Assembly: GCA_016926255.1 (NCBI GenBank)
Contig: JAFGOY010000079.1
Span: 1-56,306, forward strand
Origin: Anaerolineae bacterium
GTDB lineage: Bacteria > Chloroflexota > Anaerolineae > Aggregatilineales > UBA3940
Direction of reading: 5' to 3'
DNA: 56,306 nt
Shown here: piece after piece, positions 25,459 to 34,159 of the stretch
Layout: every line of letters begins with the position of its first letter
Position numbering within the stretch: position 1 is the first letter of the stretch
Notes under the pieces: generated by a model
What the model was told of the DNA's origin: nothing
The model's input: only the letters and a program-made list of their open reading frames with translations
The model's database searches: none
Made by a program: the position numbers and the translations under genes

Positions 25459-26399
25459 AAGTTAGTGCGATACCAGTCGACGGTGATCTTCATACCATCC
25501 AGGAACGAGATATGCGGCGCATAGCCCAACAGCCGTTCCGCCTTGCCGATGTCAGCCCGCGAGTGCTTGATATCGCCGGGACGAGGGTCTTCATACACAG
25601 GCGCTGTATTTTCCCCGGTGATCTCCTGCAAAATTCCAACCAGATCATTGAGCGAGGTTTGTCCGCCTGCAGCAAGGTTCATCACCTGCCCGGCCACTCT
25701 GTCAGCCGGGGCAGCCGCCGCCAGCAGGTTGCCGGCCACAACGTTCCCCACAAACGTAAAATCGCGGGTCTGTTCGCCATCCCCATAGATCGTTGGCGGT
25801 TGGTCATTGAGCAGAGCCTTTGTGAATTTGGGGATGACGGCGGCGTAATCGCTCTGAGGGTCCTGCCGGGGGCCGAATACATTGAAGTAGCGCAGCGACA
25901 CAGTTTCCAGTCCATACACCTGGAAAAACACCCGGCAGTAATATTCGGCGGCCAGCTTTGCTACACCGTAAGGCGAGATCGGGCTGGGGATCATCGTCTC
26001 GACTTTGGCTTTATCGACATGCTGATCGCCATACACCGACGAAGATGAGGCATAGACGACCCGCCGGACTCCGGCATCCCGCGCTGCCACCAGTACATGA
26101 AGCGTTCCGGTTACATTCGCCGCATTCGAGCCGACCGGGTCACTCACCGAACGCGGCACCGACGGAATCGCCGCATGGTGTAATACCACCTCGATATCCC
26201 GAACCGCTCGCTGAACGTCTCCGAGGACGGTCAGGTCGCCTTCACACAGGTCGACCCGGTCTCCAAAATCTTTCAGATTCTCCCGTCTGCCGGTCGAGAA
26301 ATTGTCAAGAACTCGAACACTATGTCCCTGTTCCAGTAAAGTCTCGACAAGGTTCGAGCCGATGAAACCGGCTCCACCAGTCACCAGATAGTTAGACAC
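25455..26399 (-). CDS. NAD-dependent nucleotide-sugar epimerase (extended SDR)
   Basis: A 314-residue extended short-chain dehydrogenase. NAD binds through GGAGFIG at 8-14, and the active site is SSSS at 118-121 with Tyr144/Lys148 in YGVAK. The DNFSTGRREN loop and RYFNVFGPRQDP segment are usual for UDP-glucose/GlcNAc 4-epimerases and related enzymes. It should make the sugar donor used by neighbouring transferases. Substrate specificity (UDP-Glc, UDP-GlcNAc or their acids) cannot be read with certainty. The stop codon overlaps the start of the GT4 gene. Confidence 0.9.
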   Translation of the reverse strand: MSNYLVTGGAGFIGSNLVETLLEQGHSVRVLDNFSTGRRENLKDFGDRVDLCEGDLTVLGDVQRAVRDIEVVLHHAAIPSVPRSVSDPVGSNAANVTGTLHVLVAARDAGVRRVVYASSSSVYGDQHVDKAKVETMIPSPISPYGVAKLAAEYYCRVFFQVYGLETVSLRYFNVFGPRQDPQSDYAAVIPKFTKALLNDQPPTIYGDGEQTRDFTFVGNVVAGNLLAAAAPADRVAGQVMNLAAGGQTSLNDLVGILQEITGENTAPVYEDPRPGDIKHSRADIGKAERLLGYAPHISFLDGMKITVDWYRTNL

Positions 26400-26425
26400 T
26401 TACCACTCCTTACATCTAACGATTG

Positions 26426-28348
26426 TCAACTGAAATAGCGCTGCAGCCACATCTCGAATGTGAACAGCGGCCATAGAATATGCCCGGCATCCACTTCCCC
26501 GCTGGTATGAATATCCAGCAGCGCATGCAAAGCAGAGGAATCGAGCAGGCCGTTTCTGGTCGCATAGCCATCTAACAGCAGACCCTCCACATCACCGATC
26601 TGCCCGTTACGAAACCAATTATCAACCGGCAGTTCAAAAACGCACTGCTGTCGGTTGATCAATGTATCGGGCAGGATGGTTCGCAGAGCCTGCTTCAATA
26701 TATATTTCGAGACGCCGCGCTTGACCTTCAGCGCAGACGGGATCGTAAGCGCAAAGCGCAGCAGGTGCCGATCCAGAAACGGTATTTCCCACTCCAAGGA
26801 TGCAGCCATCCCGCACCGATCCAGGCGCACCAGCAGATTGTCATAAACATAAGTCCGCATATTGACGTCGAGCATATGGGAGATGACATCAAGTCGTTTA
26901 CCATCCGCCGATGTCCCAAACATATCCTCGTAATGATGCAGTACCGCTTTTTCGGCGTCGTCTCCCATCAGGCCGACCAGCCATTCGCGGGGAACAAGCC
27001 TGATCAATTCAAGATAATAGTCGGCCAGCGATTGATCCGCCGACTGAACGATCCTCTGTGCAGACTTCAACAGCGTTCCATAGTCGAGTATATCCGGCAG
27101 GCGGTCGATTACGCCGCCAATCGCCCGGTTAGCCACCCCGCCTAACTGCATATAACGATGTGAGAGCCGCCTGATACGAAAGCTGTCATAACCGGCAAAA
27201 AGTGCATCTCCCCCGTCACCGACAAAGAGATTTTGACGTTCCTTGCCGATCTGATCACCCAGCCCCATCATCAGGATGACTGCCGGATCGCCAAACGGCT
27301 GGTCATAGTGTCGAACAGCCCGTTCGGCCAGTGCAAAGATATCTGGTGCAATTTCGATATGGTGGTGCTCGGTCACAAAACGTGCGGAAAGCTGCCGGGT
27401 ATAGCGGTTCTCATCGAAGCTGCTCTGCCCTTCCAGTCCAACCGACAAAGTTGTGATTGGCTGCTGGCTCTCCTGGGTAAGCAGCGCCACAATCGCCGTC
27501 GATTCGGGGCACTCGTTGATCAAAACAGTATTTGGCCGATTGGGATCGATCCGCTGGCGGATCGCGCTTCTCAAGTAGGCCAGCAGATCGACCATATATG
27601 ACTGTTCATGCCGCGTATCATCAGCATCCGGGTAAGGAAGCCGCCAGTAGACCTCAATGTGAAACTCTGGCCGGTCCTCGCTAAGGTCAATAGTTAACAG
27701 GCGTCCGGGCGGCAGCACCTTGATCGAATCGAACAATGTGTCCGGGCCAGGTGAATATCCATGGGCCAAGTAATGGGGAACCCGCACCTCGTTCAGCCGC
27801 CGCGAAACAGCCGGGTGGGCTAAAAGGGCTTTGATCTCCGAGCCAAACAGCAGCCATTCGCCGTTCTGGAAGATATACAGCGGTTTCTTGCCGATCTGGT
27901 CGCGGGCCAGCAGCAGCCTCTGGCGGGCATCGTCCCAGATAGCGAAGGCAAATGCCCCTCGCATTGATTTGATGAAATTGGGATAGCCATATTTATGATA
28001 GGCGTTTAAGATGATCTCTGCATCGGAGTCGGAGGACACCTGGAGTCTGGAGGCTTTCAGCGCCGCCCTGATCTCCCCCCCGTTATGCAGTCGCCCATCC
28101 AGCGCTATCCAGGCTTTCGATGCGGGCCTATCACCGAGAAAGGGTGCCACGTAGTCGATTCGCATCGGCTGGCTGATGGCTTCCGAGCCAAAGGGAGCTA
28201 AGAGAGAGCAACCCAAACCGCAGGGGCCGTTGACGACAACACCAAGATGATCTGGCCCCCGGTGGCGAAGTGTCTCCACCATTCCCCCCAGGATTTTCTC
28301 ATCAGGGCGCTGCCCGTTCAGGGCTAAGGCTCCGCATATTCCAGACAT
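26426..28348 (-). CDS. Asparagine synthase-like protein with altered active sites
   Basis: A 640-residue protein with the full two-domain AsnB layout. Both catalytic sites have lost key residues. The glutaminase nucleophile Cys2 is Ser: it reads MSGICG where the family has MCGI-x-G, and HRGPD at 29-33 fixes the register. The VYNGEIYN segment is LDGRLHNG. In the synthetase domain the ATP-binding loop SGGIDSS is NECPEST (278-284). The later GGD-LFAGY and the hydrophobic core are kept. AsnB-like proteins amidate acids, sometimes sugar acids in polysaccharides; this one probably has a structural or regulatory role, or uses different chemistry. A canonical asnB lies at 38552. The frame is intact, so it is not a decayed pseudogene. 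Confidence 0.88.
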   Translation of the reverse strand: MSGICGALALNGQRPDEKILGGMVETLRHRGPDHLGVVVNGPCGLGCSLLAPFGSEAISQPMRIDYVAPFLGDRPASKAWIALDGRLHNGGEIRAALKASRLQVSSDSDAEIILNAYHKYGYPNFIKSMRGAFAFAIWDDARQRLLLARDQIGKKPLYIFQNGEWLLFGSEIKALLAHPAVSRRLNEVRVPHYLAHGYSPGPDTLFDSIKVLPPGRLLTIDLSEDRPEFHIEVYWRLPYPDADDTRHEQSYMVDLLAYLRSAIRQRIDPNRPNTVLINECPESTAIVALLTQESQQPITTLSVGLEGQSSFDENRYTRQLSARFVTEHHHIEIAPDIFALAERAVRHYDQPFGDPAVILMMGLGDQIGKERQNLFVGDGGDALFAGYDSFRIRRLSHRYMQLGGVANRAIGGVIDRLPDILDYGTLLKSAQRIVQSADQSLADYYLELIRLVPREWLVGLMGDDAEKAVLHHYEDMFGTSADGKRLDVISHMLDVNMRTYVYDNLLVRLDRCGMAASLEWEIPFLDRHLLRFALTIPSALKVKRGVSKYILKQALRTILPDTLINRQQCVFELPVDNWFRNGQIGDVEGLLLDGYATRNGLLDSSALHALLDIHTSGEVDAGHILWPLFTFEMWLQRYFS

Positions 28349-28367
28349 CAGGCTCAGTCAGTCTCCA

Positions 28368-29483
28368 TCACAGTTGTATTATGTCCTCGTATACTGACAA
28401 TGTTCCCCGGATCATTTTATCCACAGAAAACTGTTCGACCAGCCGCCGGTAACCGGCTTCGCCCAATCGCAAAGCCAGGGGCCGATCCGACAGCACCGGG
28501 GTGATCGCCTTGGCCAGCGCCGCCGGGTCGTCGGGCGGAACCAGCAGACCGGTTTCACCGTCGACGACGATCTCCGGCAGGGCGCTCACCCGGCTGGCGA
28601 TCAGCGGGCGGGAACTGCCCATCGCCTCCAATGCGACCAGCCCGAATCCTTCCCAGCGTGACGGCATAGCGATCGCATCGCAGGCAGGCATCAACTTGTA
28701 GGCTTGAGGCACCCACCCGGCAAACGTCACCGCCTCGCTAATGCCCAGGCTCTCCGCCAGTGCTTGCATCTCCGACCGCTGATCCCCATCACCGACGATC
28801 AGCAGGACCGCATCGGGGACAGCCTGCCGAACCTGCACGAAGGCATTGAGCAGCGTATCGACGCCCTTCTGCTCGATCAACCGTCCGAACATCCCGATCA
28901 CCGGCCTGTCGCCGCTGTATTCAAACCAGCGGCGGCCCTCTTCGCGTGCATTGGCCGGGAAATCGGGGGGATTCAGGCCGTAATGAACCGTTATCACTTT
29001 CTCCGGCGCGATTCCCTCAACCTCCCGAACGAACCGGTTGAGCGCTTCCGAAATCGTGATCACCCGGTCGGCACGGCCCATCGCCCTTTGATTCGCCAGC
29101 CTGATCGCCGGGTTGCGCCGGAAAGGGTTGTCGTTGTGCCGTGAAGAGATTGTTCCCCTCACTTCTGCTCGACGCGCGGCAGCCATCCCGTACAGGTCGG
29201 CGTGGATCAGGTGGGTGTGGAGGATATCCGGCTTGAGCCGATTCAATGTTTTGACCAATCGCCGGGTCAGGGTCAGGTCGATATGGGAGCCAATCGCCAC
29301 TCGTTCGACAGTAACCCCGCGCGCCGCCATCGCCTCGTAAAAATCATCGGCCCGGCGTGTCGGGTCTTCCAGCATGATCATGGTCACGTCGATACCCTGC
29401 CCGGCCAATCCAGGCAGCAGCATCAATAGATGAGTCTCCGAACCGGCGATGCCTGTCACTTTGCTGAGATGCACCACATGCAT
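28368..29483 (-). CDS. Glycosyltransferase family 4
   Basis: A 371-residue GT-B enzyme. It begins MHVVHLSKVTGIAGSETHLL, with the GT4 acceptor-side glycine loop, and has HTHLIHADLYG near 93. The donor site EX7E lies in EGFGLVALEAMG near 290, preceded by ACDAIAMPSRW. It is expected to transfer a sugar from a nucleotide donor with retention on the cytoplasmic side. Five bases separate it from the upstream DUF2304 gene and 19 from the AsnB-like gene downstream, so it belongs to the same transcript. Confidence 0.92.
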   Translation of the reverse strand: MHVVHLSKVTGIAGSETHLLMLLPGLAGQGIDVTMIMLEDPTRRADDFYEAMAARGVTVERVAIGSHIDLTLTRRLVKTLNRLKPDILHTHLIHADLYGMAAARRAEVRGTISSRHNDNPFRRNPAIRLANQRAMGRADRVITISEALNRFVREVEGIAPEKVITVHYGLNPPDFPANAREEGRRWFEYSGDRPVIGMFGRLIEQKGVDTLLNAFVQVRQAVPDAVLLIVGDGDQRSEMQALAESLGISEAVTFAGWVPQAYKLMPACDAIAMPSRWEGFGLVALEAMGSSRPLIASRVSALPEIVVDGETGLLVPPDDPAALAKAITPVLSDRPLALRLGEAGYRRLVEQFSVDKMIRGTLSVYEDIIQL

Positions 29484-29488
29484 CGCTA

Positions 29489-29845
29489 TCAGGCCTTATT
29501 CTCTGATTCTGATTCGTGTTTGCGTTCCAGTTCCCGCACACGGGTGCTGAGCAGCGCGATATGCTGCGCTGCCTCTTTGTTCTCACGGGTCAGCCGGGTG
29601 ATCACCACCGAAAACTGGATCATCACCAGCAGCATCAACCCAAACCCGATCACGAACAATGCGGTCGGTGGGTAGGCGATCCCCATCACTCCGGAAATCA
29701 TTTCAAGCAGGCTGTTTCTGAAAAGAGACAGGACGACTAGCACGCCGAAAGTGATCAGCCAGAGCAGCGAATAATCTTCCCTCAGGCGGCGGCGCCGTAC
29801 CAGTTCCAGCACGATCAACAGCATCAGCGCTGGCCCGGCGATCAT
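29489..29845 (-). CDS. DUF2304 membrane protein
   Basis: A 118-residue protein with three hydrophobic helices (about 1-16, 30-48 and 60-82) linked by the basic RRRRLREDYSLLWL segment. A charged coiled-coil C-terminus follows (RLTRENKEAAQHIALLSTRV). This is the DUF2304 pattern, a family found almost always beside DPM1-like GT2 genes and thought to help polyprenyl-phosphate glycosyl transfer. That is the case here: the GT2 gene ends seven bases before it. The ATG at 29845 has GAGGTG upstream and is preferred over an earlier TTG inside the GT2 gene. Confidence 0.85.
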   Translation of the reverse strand: MIAGPALMLLIVLELVRRRRLREDYSLLWLITFGVLVVLSLFRNSLLEMISGVMGIAYPPTALFVIGFGLMLLVMIQFSVVITRLTRENKEAAQHIALLSTRVRELERKHESESENKA

Positions 29846-29852
29846 GATCACC

Positions 29853-30650
29853 TCAACTCGTGGGATGTTCGTGAACAATCTGCACCTCCCTTACCGCCTC
29901 TGGCCGCTGGCGCAGCAGGCCGATGAAGATCGACATGATCACTTTGACCATGTAATAGCCTGAATGCAGAGGGGTAATCGACGACTGCCCACCGTAGCGC
30001 GGGTTCATCGTCACCGGCACCTCGGCGATACACAGTCCGGCCCGTTTGAGCGTTACCACCGATTCCGGCTCCGGGTAGTCGAAGGGATAATCCGACGAGC
30101 AGAAATAGATCGCCCGCCGATTCATTGCCCTGAACCCCGACGTCGGATCCGTCATTTTTTGCCCGACAAGCAGCGAGATGATCCCGGAGAGGATCAGTAT
30201 CCCCAGGCGGCGCAGCTTCGGGGTAATGTACCCCCGGTCTTCGATGTACCGGGAGCCGATCACCACATCAGCTGTTCCCTGGATAAGCGGGCTGACCAGT
30301 TCCGATATCTCGACAGGGTCATGCTGTCCGTCGCCGTCGACCTGCACCGCAACATCATAATAATAGTCGCGGGCAAACATGAACCCGGTCTGCATCGCCG
30401 AGCCGATCCCTAGATTATAGGGCAGCGAAGCGACCCGAACGCAATAGCCGTCGGCGATCTCCGGCGTGGCATCGACTGATCCGTCGTTGACCACCAGGAT
30501 ATCGGCCTGGGGCAGTGCCGTCTGGACATTGCGGATCACGCGTCCGAGGCTGTCTTCTTCGTTATAAGCCGGGATAATCACCAGCAGGCGCTGGTGTGCC
30601 GCAAAGTCCGGCTCTTTTTCGTCGAACGTCGCAATGACGTGCGTGGACAT
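29853..30650 (-). CDS. GT2 glycosyltransferase, dolichol/polyprenyl-phosphate mannose synthase-like
   Basis: A 265-residue inverting GT-A enzyme. IIPAYNEEDSLGRVI (30-44) opens the nucleotide-binding fold, VVNDGSVDAT holds the uridine/guanosine contact, and VDGDGQHDP is the DXD-type metal site. The segment SGFRAMNRRAI near 180 is characteristic of DPM1 and related enzymes. It has amphipathic C-terminal segments but no full membrane domain. It probably makes a polyprenyl-phosphate hexose donor for the polytopic transferases at 20799 and 40443. It is followed directly by DUF2304, its usual partner. Confidence 0.9.
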   Translation of the reverse strand: MSTHVIATFDEKEPDFAAHQRLLVIIPAYNEEDSLGRVIRNVQTALPQADILVVNDGSVDATPEIADGYCVRVASLPYNLGIGSAMQTGFMFARDYYYDVAVQVDGDGQHDPVEISELVSPLIQGTADVVIGSRYIEDRGYITPKLRRLGILILSGIISLLVGQKMTDPTSGFRAMNRRAIYFCSSDYPFDYPEPESVVTLKRAGLCIAEVPVTMNPRYGGQSSITPLHSGYYMVKVIMSIFIGLLRQRPEAVREVQIVHEHPTS

Positions 30651-30672
30651 TGTTTAATCACTCACCCTTTTA

Positions 30673-31878
30673 TCAACCAGTGGCGCTGACACCACTGATT
30701 ATCACATCCGCCAGAGCAGTCGATACGGCATCAAAACGCCCGCGCCAGGTATGGTGTCGGGCTTCGGCCATCCGCTCTCTATCACGCCCATCGGGGGAGT
30801 GTACCGCTTGTCCGACCAGTTCTACAAACTCGTCCGCGCTGCCCGCAATAGAAATCAAATGGGCAAACTGGCGTGCCTCCGGCATATCGACCGAAACGAT
30901 TGGCTTGCCGGTGGCAAGATACTCGTAGAGCTTGAGCGGGCTGCAATGCTCGGCGACGGCGTCCAGCACATAAGGATTGACACACACATCGAACGCTTTG
31001 ACATAGCCGGGCACATATTCATACGGCACGCGGCCCGTCATTACCACATTCGACAATCCCTTCAACGGTTCAAGATCGGCCAGCAGGTCCGCCGGGCCGA
31101 CCATCGCCACCGTCCATTCCGGGTTTTCCCGCGCGATTCGCGCCAGTAGGTGCGTGTCGATCCAGTAGTTGATCCCACCCAGGTAACCGATAACCGGGTG
31201 TTTGAGTCCGACCACCGCTTCCGCCACCGGCAGATCGGGATCGGCAGCGCGGGCCAGATGTTCCGCTTCGACGCCGTTGGGCACGACCTCGGTTCGCTTC
31301 GCCCACGCTTTGCGCTTCTCGGCCAGCGCCGGGTGGGTGGCGATGAACAGGTCAACCGCTTCGATCAACCGCCGTTCCAGCCGGGCGATCACCTTCGGGT
31401 GGATCAGCCCCTTCGACGCGGTGAAATCATCGACACACTCATAGACGGCGACCTTTTCGTCCAGTTTACCGATGAAGTCAGCAGAATGTGGTGTATACGT
31501 CCAGACGATTGGTTTGTCGAACCCCAGCCGCCGCAGTTGGGCGCGCAGCACGGTCAGCAAAAAGAAATTATTGATCTTATTGATCAGCCCCGACATCTGG
31601 AAGAAAGGCAGCACGATTGGCAGCGTAAAGACCCACAGGTTAGGGACGACTTCTCGCGGGCCTTTCAGCCAGCGCCAGATGCGGCTGAACTGGTTCCTGA
31701 TGTCGACCAGCCACCCGGCGAAATGCATCTGCTGTTCGACGTACAGCACCCGGTTACCGCCTTCCGCCCACCAGCGTGCGAAACGATGCTTGCGGGTCGG
31801 GAGCGCCTCCCAGTCCTGAGTTGAGAGGATGACGAAGTCCTCCCCACTGATCGGATGTAAAGGTTGGGTGTCTGTCAT
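30673..31878 (-). CDS. Glycosyltransferase, TuaH/GT4-like
   Basis: A 401-residue GT-B enzyme. The N-terminal FVILSTQDWEALPTRKHRFA and NRVLYVEQQMHF segments are typical of TuaH-like transferases of teichuronic acid and related polysaccharide loci. The region VWTYTPHSADFIGKL ... YECVDDFTA is also characteristic. The C-terminal donor domain has CSPLKLYEYLATGKPIVS, in which the Glu of the EX7E-type site is kept. It should add a sugar in the cytosol; specificity is unknown. The ATG overlaps the oxidoreductase stop by ATGA coupling. Confidence 0.88.
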   Translation of the reverse strand: MTDTQPLHPISGEDFVILSTQDWEALPTRKHRFARWWAEGGNRVLYVEQQMHFAGWLVDIRNQFSRIWRWLKGPREVVPNLWVFTLPIVLPFFQMSGLINKINNFFLLTVLRAQLRRLGFDKPIVWTYTPHSADFIGKLDEKVAVYECVDDFTASKGLIHPKVIARLERRLIEAVDLFIATHPALAEKRKAWAKRTEVVPNGVEAEHLARAADPDLPVAEAVVGLKHPVIGYLGGINYWIDTHLLARIARENPEWTVAMVGPADLLADLEPLKGLSNVVMTGRVPYEYVPGYVKAFDVCVNPYVLDAVAEHCSPLKLYEYLATGKPIVSVDMPEARQFAHLISIAGSADEFVELVGQAVHSPDGRDRERMAEARHHTWRGRFDAVSTALADVIISGVSATG

Positions 31879-34037
31879 GATCCGCCGCTGTCCGGATCAG
31901 CCGCCGGGCTTTCCTGCCATGCCCGCATGTCGATGGTCTCGCCGCCACGCATGCTCTCTCGCGCCACCAGTGCGATCCGCGTCGCCCGCAGGCCATCCAG
32001 CCCGCTGACTCCCAGCGCCGCCTTGCCCTGAATCGCCGCGCCGAAGTTTTCGAGCAGCGCCCGGTGTCCCTTGTCCGCCCCACCCCGGATCGGCTGTCCG
32101 TGCATTCTGCTGAAGGCCAGCGTCTTGAAATCATCCAGCACGGCCACGCCGCCTCCGGCGAATGCCTCTACCCGTTCCTTTGGGAAGGCCGGGTCGCCCC
32201 GCCCGGTGTAAGCAACCACTCCCAGCGAGTCATCCACAAAGCGCATCGTGATCACGAAGTCCTGCCCGTCCAGGCTGCCCTGCGCGCTGACCGTCAGCGG
32301 GTCGCCGCCGATCATCCCTGCCACAAAATCTACAAAGTGGACGCCCTCACCCAGCAGCCGACCACCACCCTCGTTGAGATCGTTCAGCCAGTGTGAAGCC
32401 GCCAGCGGCCCGGCATTGACCCGGAAGATCACCGTCTTTGGCCCGCCGATCTGGTCGAGGGCCGCCTTCAATGCCTGCGCAGTCGGGGCCATCCGCCGGT
32501 TGAAATCGACTGTCAGCAGTACCCCCGCTTCCTGCGCCGCCTCGATCATCGCCCGGCAGTCGGCAACGGTGAGCGCCATCGGTTTTTCGACCAGCACGTG
32601 TTTTCCTGCCCGCAGCGCCCTGATCGTCTGCCCCGCGTGTAGATGGTGCCGTGTGGCGATCAGCACCACGTCCACGTCCGGGTCGACCAGTGCCGCGTCG
32701 AGATCGGTCGTAGCAATCTTCGCACCAGTCTTTTCAGCCACCTGCGCCGCTGACACGCCGTCGCTGATGACTGCCTGTAAATCAAAGAATTCGCTCTTTT
32801 TGATGTTCGGCAGATGCACCGCCTTGGCGAAATTCCCCGCGCCGACCAGCGCCAATCCGATTTTTCCACGCTTTGGAGTCGATGCCCTGACCAGCACCTT
32901 CTCAACCGCAGGCACTCCTTCTGCGGTGGGTTCGCCATAAGTCAGCAGCACGCCGACTGCGCCTTCCTGCACCGCCTGATACGCTTCTCCGGCCTGCTCG
33001 ACCGGGAACTCGGCGGTAATCAGCGAATCGAGGTCGAGCTTGCCATCGGCGACAAGCTGCAAGAACGCCGCCATGTTGCGCTGTTCCGTCCACCGGACGA
33101 GGCCATACGGGTAGTCGATCCCCCGTTCTTCATAATCCCGGTCGTAGCGCCCCGGCCCGGTCGAACGCGAGATGACGAAGTCGAGTTCGCGGTTGTAGAA
33201 CTCCGTCCGTTCGATGTCCATCCCCATCGCCCCGACCATCACCACGCGCCCGCGCTCGCGGCACATCTTGAATGCCTCGTTGGTCGGTGAGCTCGATTTG
33301 GTCGCCGCGCACAGAATCACTTTGTCCGCGCCCAGCCCACCGGTCAGGGCCATCACCTGCGCGGACGCATCCCCCAGCGTCGGGTCGATGGTCTGCGCCC
33401 CGGAGAGCTTCGCCGCCAGTTCGCGCCGTTCACCCACCGGATCGGAACCGATCACCAGACAGCCTGCCGCATCCAGCAGTTGGGTGGTGATCTGCCCGAT
33501 CAGCCCCAGCCCGACCACGACTACCGTTTCGCCCAGCGACACCTCCGCCCGGCGAACACCTTGCAGCGCAATCGAACCGACCGAGGTAAACGCCGCCTGT
33601 TTGTAGGCCACGCCGTCGGGGATCGTCGCCAGCAGATTCTGCGGCACCGCATCGACTTCGGCATGGTTGGCGAATCCCGCCCCAGAGCAGGCCACGCGAT
33701 CACCGGCCTGAAAATTGCCCGATTCGCGCCCCGGCTCGATGATCATCCCCGCCGCGCTATAGCCCACCGGGAACCACGACTCGGAAATGTCCTGCACCTG
33801 CCCCGCCGTAAATTTGATCCCTTCGCGCAGGGCCAGTTGGATCGCCCTGCCGATCAACTGCGGCTGTTCCAGCGCCTTCTTGATCAGGCTCCCTCCGCCC
33901 GAAGCGGCGGTCATCTCCGTCCCGCTTGAGATCAATGAGGCATAAACGCGTACCAGTGCGCCATTCGCCGGGGCCGCCGGAGCCGGGACATCCTGTACCA
34001 GCAGCTTTCCTTTTCCATCAAAAAAGACTTGTTTCAT
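31875..34037 (-). CDS. Two-domain oxidoreductase (MDR dehydrogenase fused to Gfo/Idh/MocA)
   Basis: A 720-residue fusion. The N-terminal part (about 1-350) is a medium-chain dehydrogenase/reductase with a GroES-like domain and the nucleotide loop GLGLIG near 175; SSGTEM replaces the catalytic zinc Cys seen in true alcohol dehydrogenases. The C-terminal part (about 388-710) is a Gfo/Idh/MocA oxidoreductase with ALVGAGNFAKAVHLPN and the catalytic EKPMALT motif. This bi-domain family is known from surface polysaccharide clusters and is thought to modify nucleotide sugars, but its reaction is poorly defined. It overlaps the TuaH-like gene and follows the heparinase-like gene after a 122-base gap. 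Confidence 0.9.
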   Translation of the reverse strand: MKQVFFDGKGKLLVQDVPAPAAPANGALVRVYASLISSGTEMTAASGGGSLIKKALEQPQLIGRAIQLALREGIKFTAGQVQDISESWFPVGYSAAGMIIEPGRESGNFQAGDRVACSGAGFANHAEVDAVPQNLLATIPDGVAYKQAAFTSVGSIALQGVRRAEVSLGETVVVVGLGLIGQITTQLLDAAGCLVIGSDPVGERRELAAKLSGAQTIDPTLGDASAQVMALTGGLGADKVILCAATKSSSPTNEAFKMCRERGRVVMVGAMGMDIERTEFYNRELDFVISRSTGPGRYDRDYEERGIDYPYGLVRWTEQRNMAAFLQLVADGKLDLDSLITAEFPVEQAGEAYQAVQEGAVGVLLTYGEPTAEGVPAVEKVLVRASTPKRGKIGLALVGAGNFAKAVHLPNIKKSEFFDLQAVISDGVSAAQVAEKTGAKIATTDLDAALVDPDVDVVLIATRHHLHAGQTIRALRAGKHVLVEKPMALTVADCRAMIEAAQEAGVLLTVDFNRRMAPTAQALKAALDQIGGPKTVIFRVNAGPLAASHWLNDLNEGGGRLLGEGVHFVDFVAGMIGGDPLTVSAQGSLDGQDFVITMRFVDDSLGVVAYTGRGDPAFPKERVEAFAGGGVAVLDDFKTLAFSRMHGQPIRGGADKGHRALLENFGAAIQGKAALGVSGLDGLRATRIALVARESMRGGETIDMRAWQESPAADPDSGGS

Positions 34038-34159
34038 AGTTATTTTGATTTCCGTTTACCGGGTATCGGCGAGGTCTTGATGCTCGCCCCAAACCGTCGA
34101 GGGTTAAAACGATGATCAACTATCTATACTGTGTGCGAAATGTAGTTCCGAACGGTTGT

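Noticed and set aside
28331-28348. ATA codon 4 as start of the AsnB-like protein, giving Met-Cys-Gly
   Set aside because: This would restore Cys2, but the spacing to HRGPD fits the ATG start without gaps, and the ATP loop is lost regardless. It remains a minor alternative.
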